A DNA stretch of 64,000 nucleotides from Astrocystis sublimbata (taxonomy: Eukaryota; Ascomycota; Sordariomycetes; Xylariales; Xylariaceae): the NCBI GenBank assembly GCA_022453515.1, contig JAJNNY010000021.1:186001-250000 (forward strand), written 5' to 3'. Positions 1 through 11,029 of this stretch are shown here, piece after piece (position 1 is the stretch's first letter; every line of letters starts with the position of its first letter). The notes beneath the pieces were generated by a model. The model made no database searches and was not told where the DNA came from. It saw only the letters and a program-made list of their open reading frames with translations. A program made the position numbers and the translations under genes.

Positions 1-10
1 TGGGCTCGGG

Positions 11-3000
11 ATGAATGACGTGGATGAAGTTCACTTCAGTGCTCCTGTGACCTCTATAAAATCTGGCCTTATTGGCTCAAGAGCAGAGCAGGCATTGTCA
101 CTGGAGAGCGATCATGCCCATTGCGCTTCATTTGGACCACACAATTTGCAGATTATGCACTCATACCTCTTTGATCTTGGCGAGGCTATCCGAAAGGCGG
201 AATTTCTCAGTGCCAACGTTGTGCACACGCCGATGCGACTTTCCAGCAAAGTCAAAGTCGAGACGATTGGCTTTTATGAAGACCCTGATAGTGAAAGCGA
301 CCATAACGTTCGACTGTATGTTTCCAGGCATTACCTAGATGAGTTTCTTGAAAAAGGCCCAGAGTATTGTTTGGAACAACGTCTCAATACCATGGCACCC
401 CGAAGGCGAAAGTCAATGCTTCCGTTACCGCGACCTACCACGAGCTCATCAAAGCCTTCACGTACTGCTAACTTTCTAAGTAATGTGCAAGAGTTGGGCC
501 AACGCATACTTGGCTCATCCCATTCCAACGACGAGCCACAAATTACACAAAGTATGCCAAGGCAACCGTCTCCCGAGATCGTGGTTACGAATCATGCCTT
601 GCGACGGCCATCTCTTGTGGCCGCGGCATCGGAGCCTCCCCCTTCCGTGGATGTTTCTCCTGGGCCTAATAGAGGCCTCACTGTACCCGATTTAACGGCT
701 CGTGGATCTACTCAGGCATTTGGTCGGATAAGTGATGAAAGTACGAGGTCTGGGGTTGACGAGGTTGCCAGGGCTTCCACGGAGCCCCTTACGACGATAA
801 ATGCATCAATGACTCCTGAGAGCCTCCACACCACAGGATTTGGTGAGCTAGCGCACGCCCAAGACGATGGTGTTGAATCAGCGAGGAAAAGCCGTAGAGA
901 TCACCTACGCCAGGATCCATCGCCACAAGACTTTCCGGCTGGCTTCTCTAGGCCTAATCCTTCGAAGCGCAAATTTATGTGGATTCATTTGCCTTTCAAC
1001 AACCCTTTCTGGGTAAAGGTAGGGAAAGTATCTTCGGATTGCAATGGATAAAATTATGCTAACACAGCAATAGTCCATATTTGACAAGATTTCGCAGACT
1101 CAGAACAGAAACTACTCCAAGTTACTGAATAATGACTACTGGGCCAGTAAACATGTGCAAGGCAGAAGCTCGAACTGGCACGTTTCATACGTGAAGCCAG
1201 GATGCGCATTCGTGCCCGCAGAGACGGGTTCGTCGACTCAACCGTATTGACACGCAGATAACGGACGCTAACTCATCTGCACAGGTATCCCACGCTCGCC
1301 TCCCCCGGGCGGAAATGGGAGAAGTACTAGCCCCAACATTACTCCTGCCCATTTTTACCTCTACCTTCCATATCTGCATTACGACACTTACACCAATATC
1401 ATTCGACGTCGCGAAGTAATCAAGCGCCGAATGAAACATGGCCGCGCACGACCTGTTCCTAAGGACATCGCTGAGCTCGAATCGCTAGAACCTCGAGTCA
1501 TCTGGGAGTTTATTGGATATGACCGACCACTTAATACACGGCGGACATTGGACCAGTATGGGTACCCAGCGCTTCAAGACACGTGGGCTCGCGATGACGA
1601 TCAGATGTTATACAAGCTTACAAAACAAAGACCCGTCAACCCTTTGAAACCCAAGAAAGACATGTATCATATCATTGATAACCTCATCAGTGCTGGTTCG
1701 CCAGCTAGTCGGCTGGTCACGCCAGCGGACGACTTGACTGATATAGGGGGCAAAAACGTCACCGAGAGGACTAAAGTTGACACAGATAATGACATTCTCA
1801 ATGGAAATGTGTTGATGGTTGACCAGTTATGGCTTTGGGCAGTCGACAATAGTAAGTTCTGCCAAGTGTTTCTGTGTAGAACTGGCTGACAGGATGTGAA
1901 TCTAGACACCTTGATGACGTTTTTTCCTAAGCGAGAGTCTCATCCGACGGAAGGTCCTCTTTTTCAACAAGCGGATCTCCGAAACAGCGTCTACAACGAG
2001 CTAAATGGTGATCTCACTGGGCGATGTGAGAATGCATTGGATCTTGCCGCTTTCATCACACTCCACGCCGTGACGGTATTGCTTAACAGGTCTTCCCATC
2101 CCGACCTAGAGATTTTCCGAATTTTCGAGGAAGCCATTGGCATTTTGGTATTTGCTTTTTCATTCCCTGTGACGGCTTTACTTTCTAACGGCCAACAGAC
2201 CGAGAGAATGACCTCATCACTAAAGACATTTCGGATGCAGTCATACAACAAACTGCATGATGATTCCGACTCTGAGGATTTCGATGACAATCGGACGGAG
2301 AGCATCAAAAGAAGACACAAGCGTGAGCTCGAGCGAGCCGAACGGCAAAACAGGCAGAATACCTCGGCAGTCCTAGAGCTTCGTGACATGGAGGACGAGC
2401 TACATACTTTGATCAACTTATTTGCTGAGCAGCATGATACCATTGAGCAAATGAAGTCGAGTTACGAAAAGATAGACCTCCGTGCGATGACGGATTGTGG
2501 GCGCGAGTACCTCAAAGAAGCACTGCAGCGACTAGAGGAGTATGACAAACAAGCGCGCGATATGCTCCTCCGCGTCGACGCCACGCGGAAAGATGTGAGT
2601 TTTGGAGCCACCTAAACATATTCTTGATTGAAAACTAGAGTTAACGGCAATGCTTTTAGTACGAGAAACTTCAAGAGATGATCCAACGCCAAGCGCAAGT
2701 TGATGAAGTGCGCTGGTCACGATTGCAGGCGGAGCTTGCCAGCTCTCAGAATCTCTCTGTCATGATATTCACGACGTTTACCGTCATCTTTCTGCCACTC
2801 AGCTTCTTCACAAGTCTCTTCGGCATGAATACACAGGAATGGGGAGGGCCAGACCCAAACGACTTTCCTAGCCTCAAACTTATCGGGGCCATTTCCCGTG
2901 AGTGCCCCAAAGCTGCGCTGCCCGGCTTTCTAGCCGTTTGCACAAAACTGACAATATCCTAGTCCCCACCTCCGCCTTCCTCATCGGCATCACACTCGTA

Positions 3001-3360
3001 GCAGCGTTCAGCGGCCGCATCCAGGGTCTGATCAAGTTCTCCTCCAGGGCTTTTCTCGCGACCTTTGATCTGTGCTCGCGGCCATTTCGCGCAGTTGTGC
3101 ACAGCACAGAGCAGCATATCGCGCAGCTGGAGCCCCTGTCGTCGAAAGAGGCAGACAGAAAGCGCAAGAAAATGCAGGAGATCGGAGAGAAGCGCTTGAG
3201 ACGGCGGAGGGAGCGCGAGAATGATTTCTGGGGCGCATTACGCGCTGAGCGGAAGAATGAGTACGAGATCCCGGAAATCAATCGAAAGCGAGCTATGCCG
3301 GTTGGGCTCGAGCAACGTAGAAGGACCTGGGATCGACTTGTGGGGGATGATTATCGATGA
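11..3360 (+). CDS. CorA-like Mg2+/divalent cation transporter protein (5' end possibly cut)
   Basis: Exons that keep one frame are 11-1018, 1074-1227, 1285-1851, 1906-2594, 2660-2897 and 2963-3360 (1,017 aa from the ATG at 11). The frame is open to the window edge, so the true start may lie upstream. The C-terminal part carries a hydrophobic segment ending in the CorA signature GMN (FGMNTQEW, about residue 862) and a second membrane segment (FLIGITLVAAFSG). The stretch before it is helical and charged, as in the cytoplasmic stalk of CorA proteins. The middle (TLDQYGYPAL, ARDDDQML, VDQLWLW) matches the fungal CorA-like family. The first 336 residues are Ser/Pro-rich and probably disordered. 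The C-terminus is very basic. CorA proteins form pentameric ion channels; the ion and the membrane are not shown by the sequence. The intron donor at 1228 (GTTCGT) is weak but is the only one I found that avoids the TGA at 1248. Confidence 0.85.
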
Positions 3361-3862
3361 ATTGCACGATCAAATGGCGTAGCGACAGCGGCGATTTTTC
3401 AATTTCCTTCCTCTTTTTAGTTTCTTGTCCTCTTGCTTGGATACCAAAGCATCGATACCCCTGGTTGCCGTTTTGATTTTAATATAGTACAACTCATCTA
3501 CTAGTAATTGGTCTATAGGTTTCAACGGTATACCTCGTACGTGCTCTCAATAACCACATTTTCGGTGTTCCCATATACATGCAGGTGATCCGAGGATATA
3601 GCGTACAGCTGCACACGACACCCAACTCTGTGATGGCAATTACTACTTGCTTTGCTGTATGGGCGGGGCAATGATCTATGAGCCCCTCTACCCCAACCAA
3701 TCCTCGACATGATGTCATCTAATATCTCACCATGCGCCGTCTCTGGCAATTTTCATCTCATGTCATTACATCTGCCTCATCTGATCTAAAGATTCCATGT
3801 ACATGTGGAAGAGATCACCAATCGCATCAAATCTAATTAGTCGATTCACAAAATCTAGGACA
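3361..3862. other. Intergenic, 3' UTR of CorA-like gene and promoter of GST
   Basis: No convincing coding region. It holds the probable 3' UTR of the transporter gene, with AT-rich stretches near 3400-3490, and the promoter and leader of the glutathione transferase. I see no clear TATA box or repeat. Confidence 0.5.
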
Positions 3863-4708
3863 ATGGCTTCGGTGGACACTTCCCTGCCCGCAAAACCCAC
3901 GGGCGCAGCGGCGGACTTTGCAGCACAACACGCCGAGGAACATGCACTGAAGCTGTACGGTGGGTGGTTCTGCCCATTCGTACAACGCAGCTGGATCGTG
4001 CTGCACGAGAAGAAGGTTCCGCATCAATACGTAGAAATCAACCCCTACAAAAAGGCAGCCGAATTTCTCGCACTGAACCCGCGGGGCCTGGTGCCGACGC
4101 TTGCGGTGCCGACGAGCAGCGACGGAAAGGGGGAAGAGAGACCGTTGTATGAGAGTACCATCATCTGCGAATATTTGGATGAGGCCTACGACAACGAGAA
4201 AGAGTACGGCGCACCCCTCTTGCCTCGCAGAAACGCACCAAAGGACGTCTACCTGCGCGCAAGGTGCCGGCTTTGGATCGATCATATTGGCAATAAGATC
4301 GTGCCGGGATTCTACAGGTTCATCCAGCATACGCCGGAGAAGGACTACAGCCTGGAGGATGCGCGGGCGAATCTGCTAAAGCAAATTGAGACGTTCGCGA
4401 AAGAGTTGGGTGATAGCGGGCCTTGGTTCCTCGGAGATAAATTCAGTCTCGTCGACATCATGCTGGCGCCGTGGGCGAAGAGATTGTTTCTCATCGACCA
4501 CTACAAACCTGGCGGCATGGGAATCCCCGCCGAGGGAGATGTTTGGAAGAGGTGGGGGTTATGGTTCGATGCAATCACGAAGAGACAGAGCGTTTTGGAT
4601 ACGTGGAGCGCGGATGAGATGTATATCGAGGCGTACAAGAGATACGCTGAAGATACCACGCAGTCGGAGGTTGCGCAGGCTACGAGGAAGGGCCAAAAGC
4701 TTCCGTGA
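3863..4708 (+). CDS. Omega-class glutathione S-transferase
   Basis: An intronless 281-aa cytosolic protein. The N-terminal thioredoxin-like domain has the omega-class active-site Cys in GWFCPFVQRS (about residue 38), then NPRGLVPTL with the cis-Pro loop and YESTIICEYLDE, the usual glutathione gamma-glutamyl binding Glu-Ser segment. The C-terminal all-helical domain includes DKFSLVDIMLAPW, the GST C-terminal N-capping motif. Omega enzymes use Cys rather than Tyr/Ser and act as thioltransferases or dehydroascorbate reductases, and fungal members work in redox defence and detoxification. The frame stays open upstream to an ATG at 3797, but I chose 3863 because it sits in a good context (ACAATGG) and the extra 22 residues resemble no known part of the family. 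It stands alone, with no related neighbour. Confidence 0.9.
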   Translation: MASVDTSLPAKPTGAAADFAAQHAEEHALKLYGGWFCPFVQRSWIVLHEKKVPHQYVEINPYKKAAEFLALNPRGLVPTLAVPTSSDGKGEERPLYESTIICEYLDEAYDNEKEYGAPLLPRRNAPKDVYLRARCRLWIDHIGNKIVPGFYRFIQHTPEKDYSLEDARANLLKQIETFAKELGDSGPWFLGDKFSLVDIMLAPWAKRLFLIDHYKPGGMGIPAEGDVWKRWGLWFDAITKRQSVLDTWSADEMYIEAYKRYAEDTTQSEVAQATRKGQKLP

Positions 4709-6301
4709 GGCTTGCGCTTGAATAAGCTTCGTTACCTTGGCGTGTCTGGACCCCCCTTGCTCATAAGAAGAGTTTGGGTGGCAACTGATCTATCGAGCGG
4801 CGGCGCATAGCGGCGAGGTTGTGTAAGATCAGATGATCGTGAAAGGCATGTCTTAGCCTGACAACCTGACTATACACTCAGGACAAGAACATTTCTGATC
4901 ACTCTCGCTATCTCGACTGTAATTAGTGAGATATAGGTGCTTGTCGCATTGCAATTACATTCAATGATGTAAGAAGCTATTCGACTACAACATGTCATTA
5001 TCATCATTTTCTCGTAACTTCAAACCATTGCGGATTCAGCGCATTCAGAAGTGTTTATTCGGAACTTGACGATGCCTAGATAGGTAATTGTTCGTGAGAT
5101 AGCGGATCTTCAATCGCCCTGTCGCGCCTGTGCAGGACCCTGTGGATCGGACCTTTCGAGCCTCTACAGCAGCACCGTACTCCACCGACCAGGCACGCCA
5201 GGGAGCTCAAACAGGAGGGGTTTCAGCTTCGGCGTGGAGCTCAATGCAGCTGAGAACCTATGCCCATGCAGATCCAGAACTGCAGCTTAAATCCTCGAGA
5301 TCTATTTCCATAGCGTCTTCCACCTTGCCAATAGCTCGGTCTTTCGTCCGATTTCGAAGTTGCACTCGTCGCAACATGGCGAGGCGGCGGCAATTGCAAC
5401 TGTTGCCGTCTCTCTTCAGATGGTCCGTTTTTAATCGACACTTTTAAATAAAATAATTATCATAAACAACACGATGATCCCCCATTCTGCTCCTGGTTAA
5501 TGAATTGAGATAACAGAGTGTTGCTAATAATAATGTAGGACGAGGGGGATATAGAATCTATATTCAATTCTGCAGGCTGGCGTGCATCTTCGGAAGCAAT
5601 CTGATGGAGCTCCCCTGTTTGGTTTGAGAGTCGCGAATGTGGCATGTTTCTGGTGTCTTGGCAACATGGCGCCTGGTCCTTTATACAGATTCTCGTCACA
5701 TAGTGCTGAACCACGGAGTCGCATGTCGCCGACCCCTTGAATCCCCTATGCGCCAACTAAAAGCATATGGTAACAGGTAAGACTCCTCCCTAGTACCGCA
5801 CAGAGAAGCGACCTCAAGGTGGTGAAGAAGGCTTCGTTTCGTCGGAAATTTCTTCCACCCTAGGTCGTATCATTCTGGAATGGGAGATCCTCCGTCCGTT
5901 TGACATCTATGAGAGGTACCAAAATATCCCTACTATTCACGCTGTCTGATAGGTAGATAGGTCGCCTTACCCCGGATTGGGATTCCTAGTATAGATCCAT
6001 GATGTTTCCACGGACGGAAGCCCTCAGTTGCCGCCTTCGATCAATGGTACCGGGGATCCATCCAGGCGTAACATGTTCAAGTGCCGCGATGGGCCTCGCC
6101 AGGTTTTTCGGCGAGGTGGAGGCTATCGTGGCTGAGTGACGACGTCTCATCCTAGGCACCCCTTGCTTAATGAGGTCCAAATATATATTCTTCAAGTCTC
6201 TTTAAGTGCCGCGCGAAGCTTTGTTTTGATCGTCCTTTTCTCTTGGTCATTCCCAAGTTTACCTATCATACCAGAAAAAAGTTCGGACCAACACCAACAA
6301 G
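4709..6301. other. Intergenic, no gene recognised
   Basis: About 1.6 kb with scattered stops in all frames and only short open frames with no recognisable protein. The last 150 bases are the promoter of the HsbA-like gene, including a TATA-like run at 6181. Confidence 0.5.
6181..6188 (+). promoter_or_regulatory. TATA-like box of the HsbA-like gene
   Basis: ATATATAT lies about 115 bases before the ATG at 6302 and is followed by a pyrimidine-rich stretch (6205-6275), a common fungal promoter layout. This is positional evidence only. Confidence 0.45.
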
Positions 6302-7471
6302 ATGAAGATCACAGCGTTACTCCCCATCGCCCTGGCGGCCACGGCCACGGCCGAGATGCACATAATGCCCTTTCCTACGGCGGCCAAAAGAGATATCGAC
6401 GCCGTCGCATCAATAGGAGAGAAGATCAAGGAGGCCATGACGCAACTAGACGACACAGTGAAGGCCTACGAGAAGGACCCTGAACAGCTCAAGTCAGATA
6501 CGGAGAACCTCATCAAGACCCTCAAAGAGGGCGCATCCAACATTGCCGAGGGCGACAGCATCGACCTCAAGGATGCGCTTGGACTTAAAGACCTCGCCGG
6601 CTCACTCACCAAGGCCGGCAAGGAGCTCGTCATCGACCTCCAGAAGAAGAAGTCGGCCTTTGAGGAATCGCAGCTTTGCGAGGTCGTCCAGGGAAACATC
6701 AAGGACATCAGCGGCGAGGTCAAGGGCTTCGTGGACTCGATAGTGGGCAAGCTCCCCGAGGAGACGCAGGGCATCGCCGAGAAGCTGACCAAGGGCGTCA
6801 CGCTGAAGCTGGAGCTCGGCGCCCGCATCTTCCTGCTCCACTGCAAGAACAAGAAGAAGGAGGAGACTACGTCGGCGGCCTGGGAGATGACTACTTCCTC
6901 TGCAGCTTGGGAGATGACGACATCTGCTGAGATGGCCACTTCGACCCCCGAGGCTATCATGGAGCCGTCGACATCTGCTGCCTGGGAGGAGACGACCTCG
7001 GCCGCTTGGGAGATGTCGACGCCCCCGGCTGAGGTGTGGACCACAACATCTTCTGCCGCTTGGGAAATGACTCCTCCTGCGGAGATGCCCACTCCCCCCG
7101 CTGAGTGGCCGAGCATGGGATGTGACTCTTCATGCTACATGACCGTCACCGAGACCGTCACCGTGACGCCGCCTTGCGACTGCGAGATGCCGAGCTCGGA
7201 GGTTCCTACCGAGACCGTCATCGAGACCGTTTCCGTCAGCACGAGTGTTGAGTCTGTCCCGGTGGAGACAACTGTCGAGACCGTCCCAGTCATGACACCC
7301 AGCGTTGTCGTCCCCTACCCCACCGGCGACAACTCAACGTCAGTCCTCCCGACGGGTACCGGCGCCTTCGCCACGACCACCGCCACCACTATCCCTACCG
7401 CCGCCGCCGTGGCTAACAGCGTCGGGGCCATGGGTCTGATGGCTGGTCTCGCGGCCGCCATGTTTGTATAG
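6302..7471 (+). CDS. HsbA-domain cell-surface protein with SAAWE repeats and GPI signal
   Basis: A single-exon protein of 389 aa. Residues 1-18 form a signal peptide (KITALLPIALAATATA). Residues about 28-180 match the hydrophobic surface-binding protein A / cell-wall galactomannoprotein family: amphipathic helices starting RDIDAVASIGEKI and a central KKKSAFEESQLC segment. A low-complexity linker (about 190-275) contains five copies of S-A-A-W-E with M/E-T/S-T/P tails. A Cys pair region (GCDSSCYM, PPCDCEM) and Val/Thr-Glu repeats follow. The last 18 residues are hydrophobic (VGAMGLMAGLAAAMFV) after small residues, a GPI-attachment signal. HsbA in Aspergillus binds hydrophobic polymer surfaces and recruits esterases; here the protein is probably held at the cell wall. 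The repeat linker likely lifts the HsbA domain off the wall. Confidence 0.85.
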   Translation: MKITALLPIALAATATAEMHIMPFPTAAKRDIDAVASIGEKIKEAMTQLDDTVKAYEKDPEQLKSDTENLIKTLKEGASNIAEGDSIDLKDALGLKDLAGSLTKAGKELVIDLQKKKSAFEESQLCEVVQGNIKDISGEVKGFVDSIVGKLPEETQGIAEKLTKGVTLKLELGARIFLLHCKNKKKEETTSAAWEMTTSSAAWEMTTSAEMATSTPEAIMEPSTSAAWEETTSAAWEMSTPPAEVWTTTSSAAWEMTPPAEMPTPPAEWPSMGCDSSCYMTVTETVTVTPPCDCEMPSSEVPTETVIETVSVSTSVESVPVETTVETVPVMTPSVVVPYPTGDNSTSVLPTGTGAFATTTATTIPTAAAVANSVGAMGLMAGLAAAMFV

Positions 7472-8065
7472 GGTTTTGGAAAATAATGAAGAGATACGAT
7501 AGGTCTTGTTCACGTCTCGGGCTGGGCTCACGTCTAGGGCTGGGCTCATGGATGGATAGACGGTGGATAATAATTGGGCTGGTGCACCCGAACGATTTAT
7601 TATGTCATAGCGATTTTACTATATGATACCACATACACTTATTCAAAAGTTTACTAATGATGCCCAGTTGGGTTGTAAAAACTGTCTGACTTATCGGCAA
7701 TTGGCCTGGCCCTTGCTGTGTGCTGCATTGTTCCACAACGTGAGCGCCTACTTAACTCTTGAACGCTTGTACGATGTTTATGGCTCTGTTGAAGGAGAAG
7801 ACCCTCCGCGCCTTGCTGCCTATGGGCCTCGGATACGTCATTGACGGCTGCATAAGTCTTACGGCATCTGTGCAAGGTCATCTGACCATTCCCAGCGCGC
7901 GGACGGGTATGTTCCTGTCCAGAGCTGCTACTATCGTTGCGTCTACTGCGTCTTGCCAGTCGGCGTAGGGCAAGGCGGTTCAGAGTAGGTGAGAGTGACA
8001 CAGGCGTCGTGGCAACTAGAGCAAGGTTAGCCACCGAATCACGCGGCTGCTGCATGCAGAAACCC
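7472..8065. other. Intergenic, no gene recognised
   Basis: 3' region of the HsbA-like gene and of the convergent small secreted protein gene. A short direct repeat (cacgtct[c/a]gggctgggctca) occurs twice at about 7511-7548. I see no coding potential. Confidence 0.4.
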
Positions 8066-8469
8066 TTACGCTCCGTAGCTGATTGTGGCCGTGGGGGTCG
8101 GCGATCCGCATGTTTTGAACCGGTCGTCACACACGGTTCCGGTCGACGTGCAACTGGTCATGGAGCTGCCGCCAATGGGGCAGGGTGGCGGGGTGTATCT
8201 AGGCACCATGGCAGCATCGTGACACCTGCGAGTTGGGTGGTCAGGTCTGTGATACGGCGATGAAGGTGCACGTGACGGGAATCGGGCATCAAGACTGAGG
8301 GTTGCTCGGGAGTTCCTTACCCGCCATATCTCATGGTCGCTGTGGGCGGCGCACCGCAGGCTTGCTGCAGATTCTGGCATACCGTTGTTGCTATCGTGGT
8401 AGGGACGAAGGCGTCAGTGGCGGCGCCGAGGCCGGCGAGGGTGATGATGTAGAGGGTTTGCAACTGCAT
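8066..8469 (-). CDS. Small cysteine-rich secreted protein
   Basis: Two exons on the minus strand, 8469-8321 and 8225-8066, joined by a 95-nt intron (GTAAGG...CTCGCAG). The product is 102 aa. Residues 1-20 form a signal peptide (MQLQTLYIITLAGLGAATDA). The remaining ~80 residues hold seven Cys (in VCQ, ACG, GCH, PCP, SCT, VCD, TCG) and are rich in Thr and Pro. The exon junction falls inside a Gly codon before the third Cys. The open frame is clean from ATG to TAA after splicing, whereas neither exon alone looks like a gene. I recognise no family. Size, signal peptide and Cys content fit a candidate effector or small apoplastic protein, but that role is inferred. The odd Cys number leaves one unpaired or used for a dimer. 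Confidence 0.65.
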
Positions 8470-11029
8470 TTTTCAGCAATTAAAAATATCAAGCACTGTT
8501 TTTTTCCTTTTTGTTATGTCGGTAAATCCTGCCTGCCTAGGTACAGATGCAAGCAATAGATTGAGACAGACAGCGGCTTATATCCATCATATCCATCTTC
8601 CCCACGCACGCTCATGCGCCCTTGGCTGTCCCTATTCTGGGCATAATTATCGAGATTCAATGGAAAAGCAATTCTGGAACAATTGAACACGAAGGACCAA
8701 TCTTGGCGTGCTGCGTTCTCGACCTGGAGTAAACAAGGCCATTCGCCGATGTCCACTGCGGAGATGTGCTTGCAACATTGCAGTTGAGCAAGGGAACGCA
8801 AAGAGCTGTATATTCAAGACATCAATATCACTGGCAGAGCCGACGACGGGGGACAAGGCAAGGTAGTGCCGTCGCATTAGCCTAAACTGCCGTCGTAATG
8901 ATGAAGTGTCAAGTTTGCCTCTCCATGTTCAATTTGTCTAAGTCATGAGCAGCCCACCGAGATGCAACGGAACGTTGCACTCTTTAAGGGATTGGACCTG
9001 AGGCCCGTCAATATCTCGTATTCCTTATGGGGTGCAGCAAATCACGGTGAAGGAAATGAATGACAGCGTAGGGAATTAGGTAAGCAATCAATATCCAAAA
9101 ATGCCTGAGCGGGCATAACATCTTGGCAGAGAACACAAACCAAGATATTTGCAATGCATCGGTCTTCTACGATAGCTTTCGGGTGATTGCTGGGCTCGTG
9201 ACTGTCATGTGTCGTAAGAGAATCGCGCCATGTCCTACGTGAAGGATGACAGGTTCGTGCTGTTTCGGTGTTGTTTGTTGGATGTCTCACGGGAGCAATG
9301 AGAGTAGGCACATTCTCATAGTGTACAGATGATCTTGGGCCGCAAGGGAACCTTGGAAGTTACCAATAATTAGTTGTTGCCATTGTCTGCAACACTGACG
9401 CAAAAGGACCAGATTGTCCGCGGCGTCGGGACTTGGTTTGGTGCCTCCACTGGCGAGACTGGACTCGACTGGAGTGGAGGGAATGGAATGGATCCATTCT
9501 AGGTGACGGGGGGCAGCTCTAGGTAGTAGCCTGCAGTTAGTACCTAGCGTATCCTTATAACAATTATTTTAGTATGAGAGAGTATGCATGTATTAAAGCA
9601 GTGTAGAAATATGGATCCCCCCCAAACAAACCTGAGGTGGGACAGATCTCACGACTTGCAATCTCGCCGATGTCCGTCAAACCTCAGTCCTATGATTCGG
9701 ATATGAATTGATGCAGGCACCTAAAAGAAGCGCAACGAGCAGCAGCTGATTCTCGGGCTTGCTCGATCATGCTCAAAAGTCATTAGGTCCACGATATTGA
9801 AGCAGTGTATCAAGCGATACGCGTCGTCACATGTGAACTCCAGGCAACGGTGCTCCCATCCCCTTCGCCAACTGTGGCTGTGTGTGTCTCGATCTCGCCA
9901 TCCACCCACCGTGCGAGCTTGGCTTCAAGGCCTCCGGCTCTATCTGAGCTATGAGTACGTACTCGTAGTGCAAGCACCCTGCCAAGTTGCATTGCTTACA
10001 AAGAGGGAAAGGGAAGAGCGTCAATCCTCCACGAACTTTCCATTCCATTCCCGCAAGTATGACGCTGTGCGCACGCAGTCGTGGGAGCATCACCTCCTAA
10101 GCAACGAATCGTCTGGCTGTCCAGACTTCTCATGCGTTTACAACGACCGAATTGTAAGAGGCTCCGAGTCGTCAAGTAGCCAGTGCGTATCGTCAAGTGA
10201 TGAGCTGGCATGCTGCGAACTTGGGGAACAACCACTCGACCATGGGATGTTCTATGAGGTCATGTGGGGGACGCGGCACGCTTGCGCTGCCCCCCTGATT
10301 CGATCGAATGGCTCGGGTCTCGGTGGAGAGTATAATGCTCTGTCTTATCATTCGCAGGTCGGCTCTGCATACTGGAATTTGCCGCATGGCTTGCTCAGCG
10401 AGCATGGCTTACGGACAAGAAGCACACGGAGACACAACACTGCTCTTCTCCCCTGACGACCAAGTTGGACAGGAGAGAAGCGCAGTGCTGCCCGAGCGTG
10501 CTTGCTGCTTGCTCTCTCTCCTAACCCAGCGATGTAGGTAGATGGCCATCGGCGACAGTCTGCATGCTGTGGTCCTCCGTTACACCGCCAGGTTGGCCTG
10601 CCTCGGCCTGCCTTGCTAGCAGCGCACCAGATTTGATGGAGCCGTCTAGTGTCAAGAAGGGTGTCCCGAATGTGTGCAGGCGCAAGTCCAAGCGGTCCAG
10701 AAGCGGGAGTCTAGTGCTGTCTAGACGGGAGGCCCCCCCAAGATCGCCGCGTCCGCTTCTGCACGAACTACGTCGCTGTGCAGCTACCCTGCATTGAATG
10801 GGATCCCATTTGCTGTCAGTCCTGTGGCCAAGCCAGGGGTCCCTGGTCGTCACGGCACACCTATGTCTTAAAATAATGCTGAACGCCTCTCACCCCGAAC
10901 TTTCCCTCACGAGACTCAACACTCGCCTCCAGTTTCTATAACAAAGAGCATACAACGTCCGTTACGTCAAGCATACAGCTCTGCCCTGACTAACGTATAC
11001 CACCTACCTACTTTCCACATAGTTGAACC
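8470..11029. other. Long intergenic region, no gene recognised
   Basis: About 2.5 kb. The longest open frame (9797-10456, plus) gives a compositionally random Ser/Arg/Cys-rich sequence with no domain, signal peptide or membrane segment, and its antisense frames are equally open, so I do not call it. The last ~150 bases, with several CTACC motifs (10990-11015), are the leader of the downstream gene. Confidence 0.5.

Noticed and set aside
6466..7116. 216-codon minus-strand frame across the HsbA gene
   Set aside because: It is the antisense shadow of the repeat-rich HsbA-like coding region.
9797..10456. 219-codon open frame, plus strand
   Set aside because: Random-looking composition, no domain or signal, equally open antisense frames.
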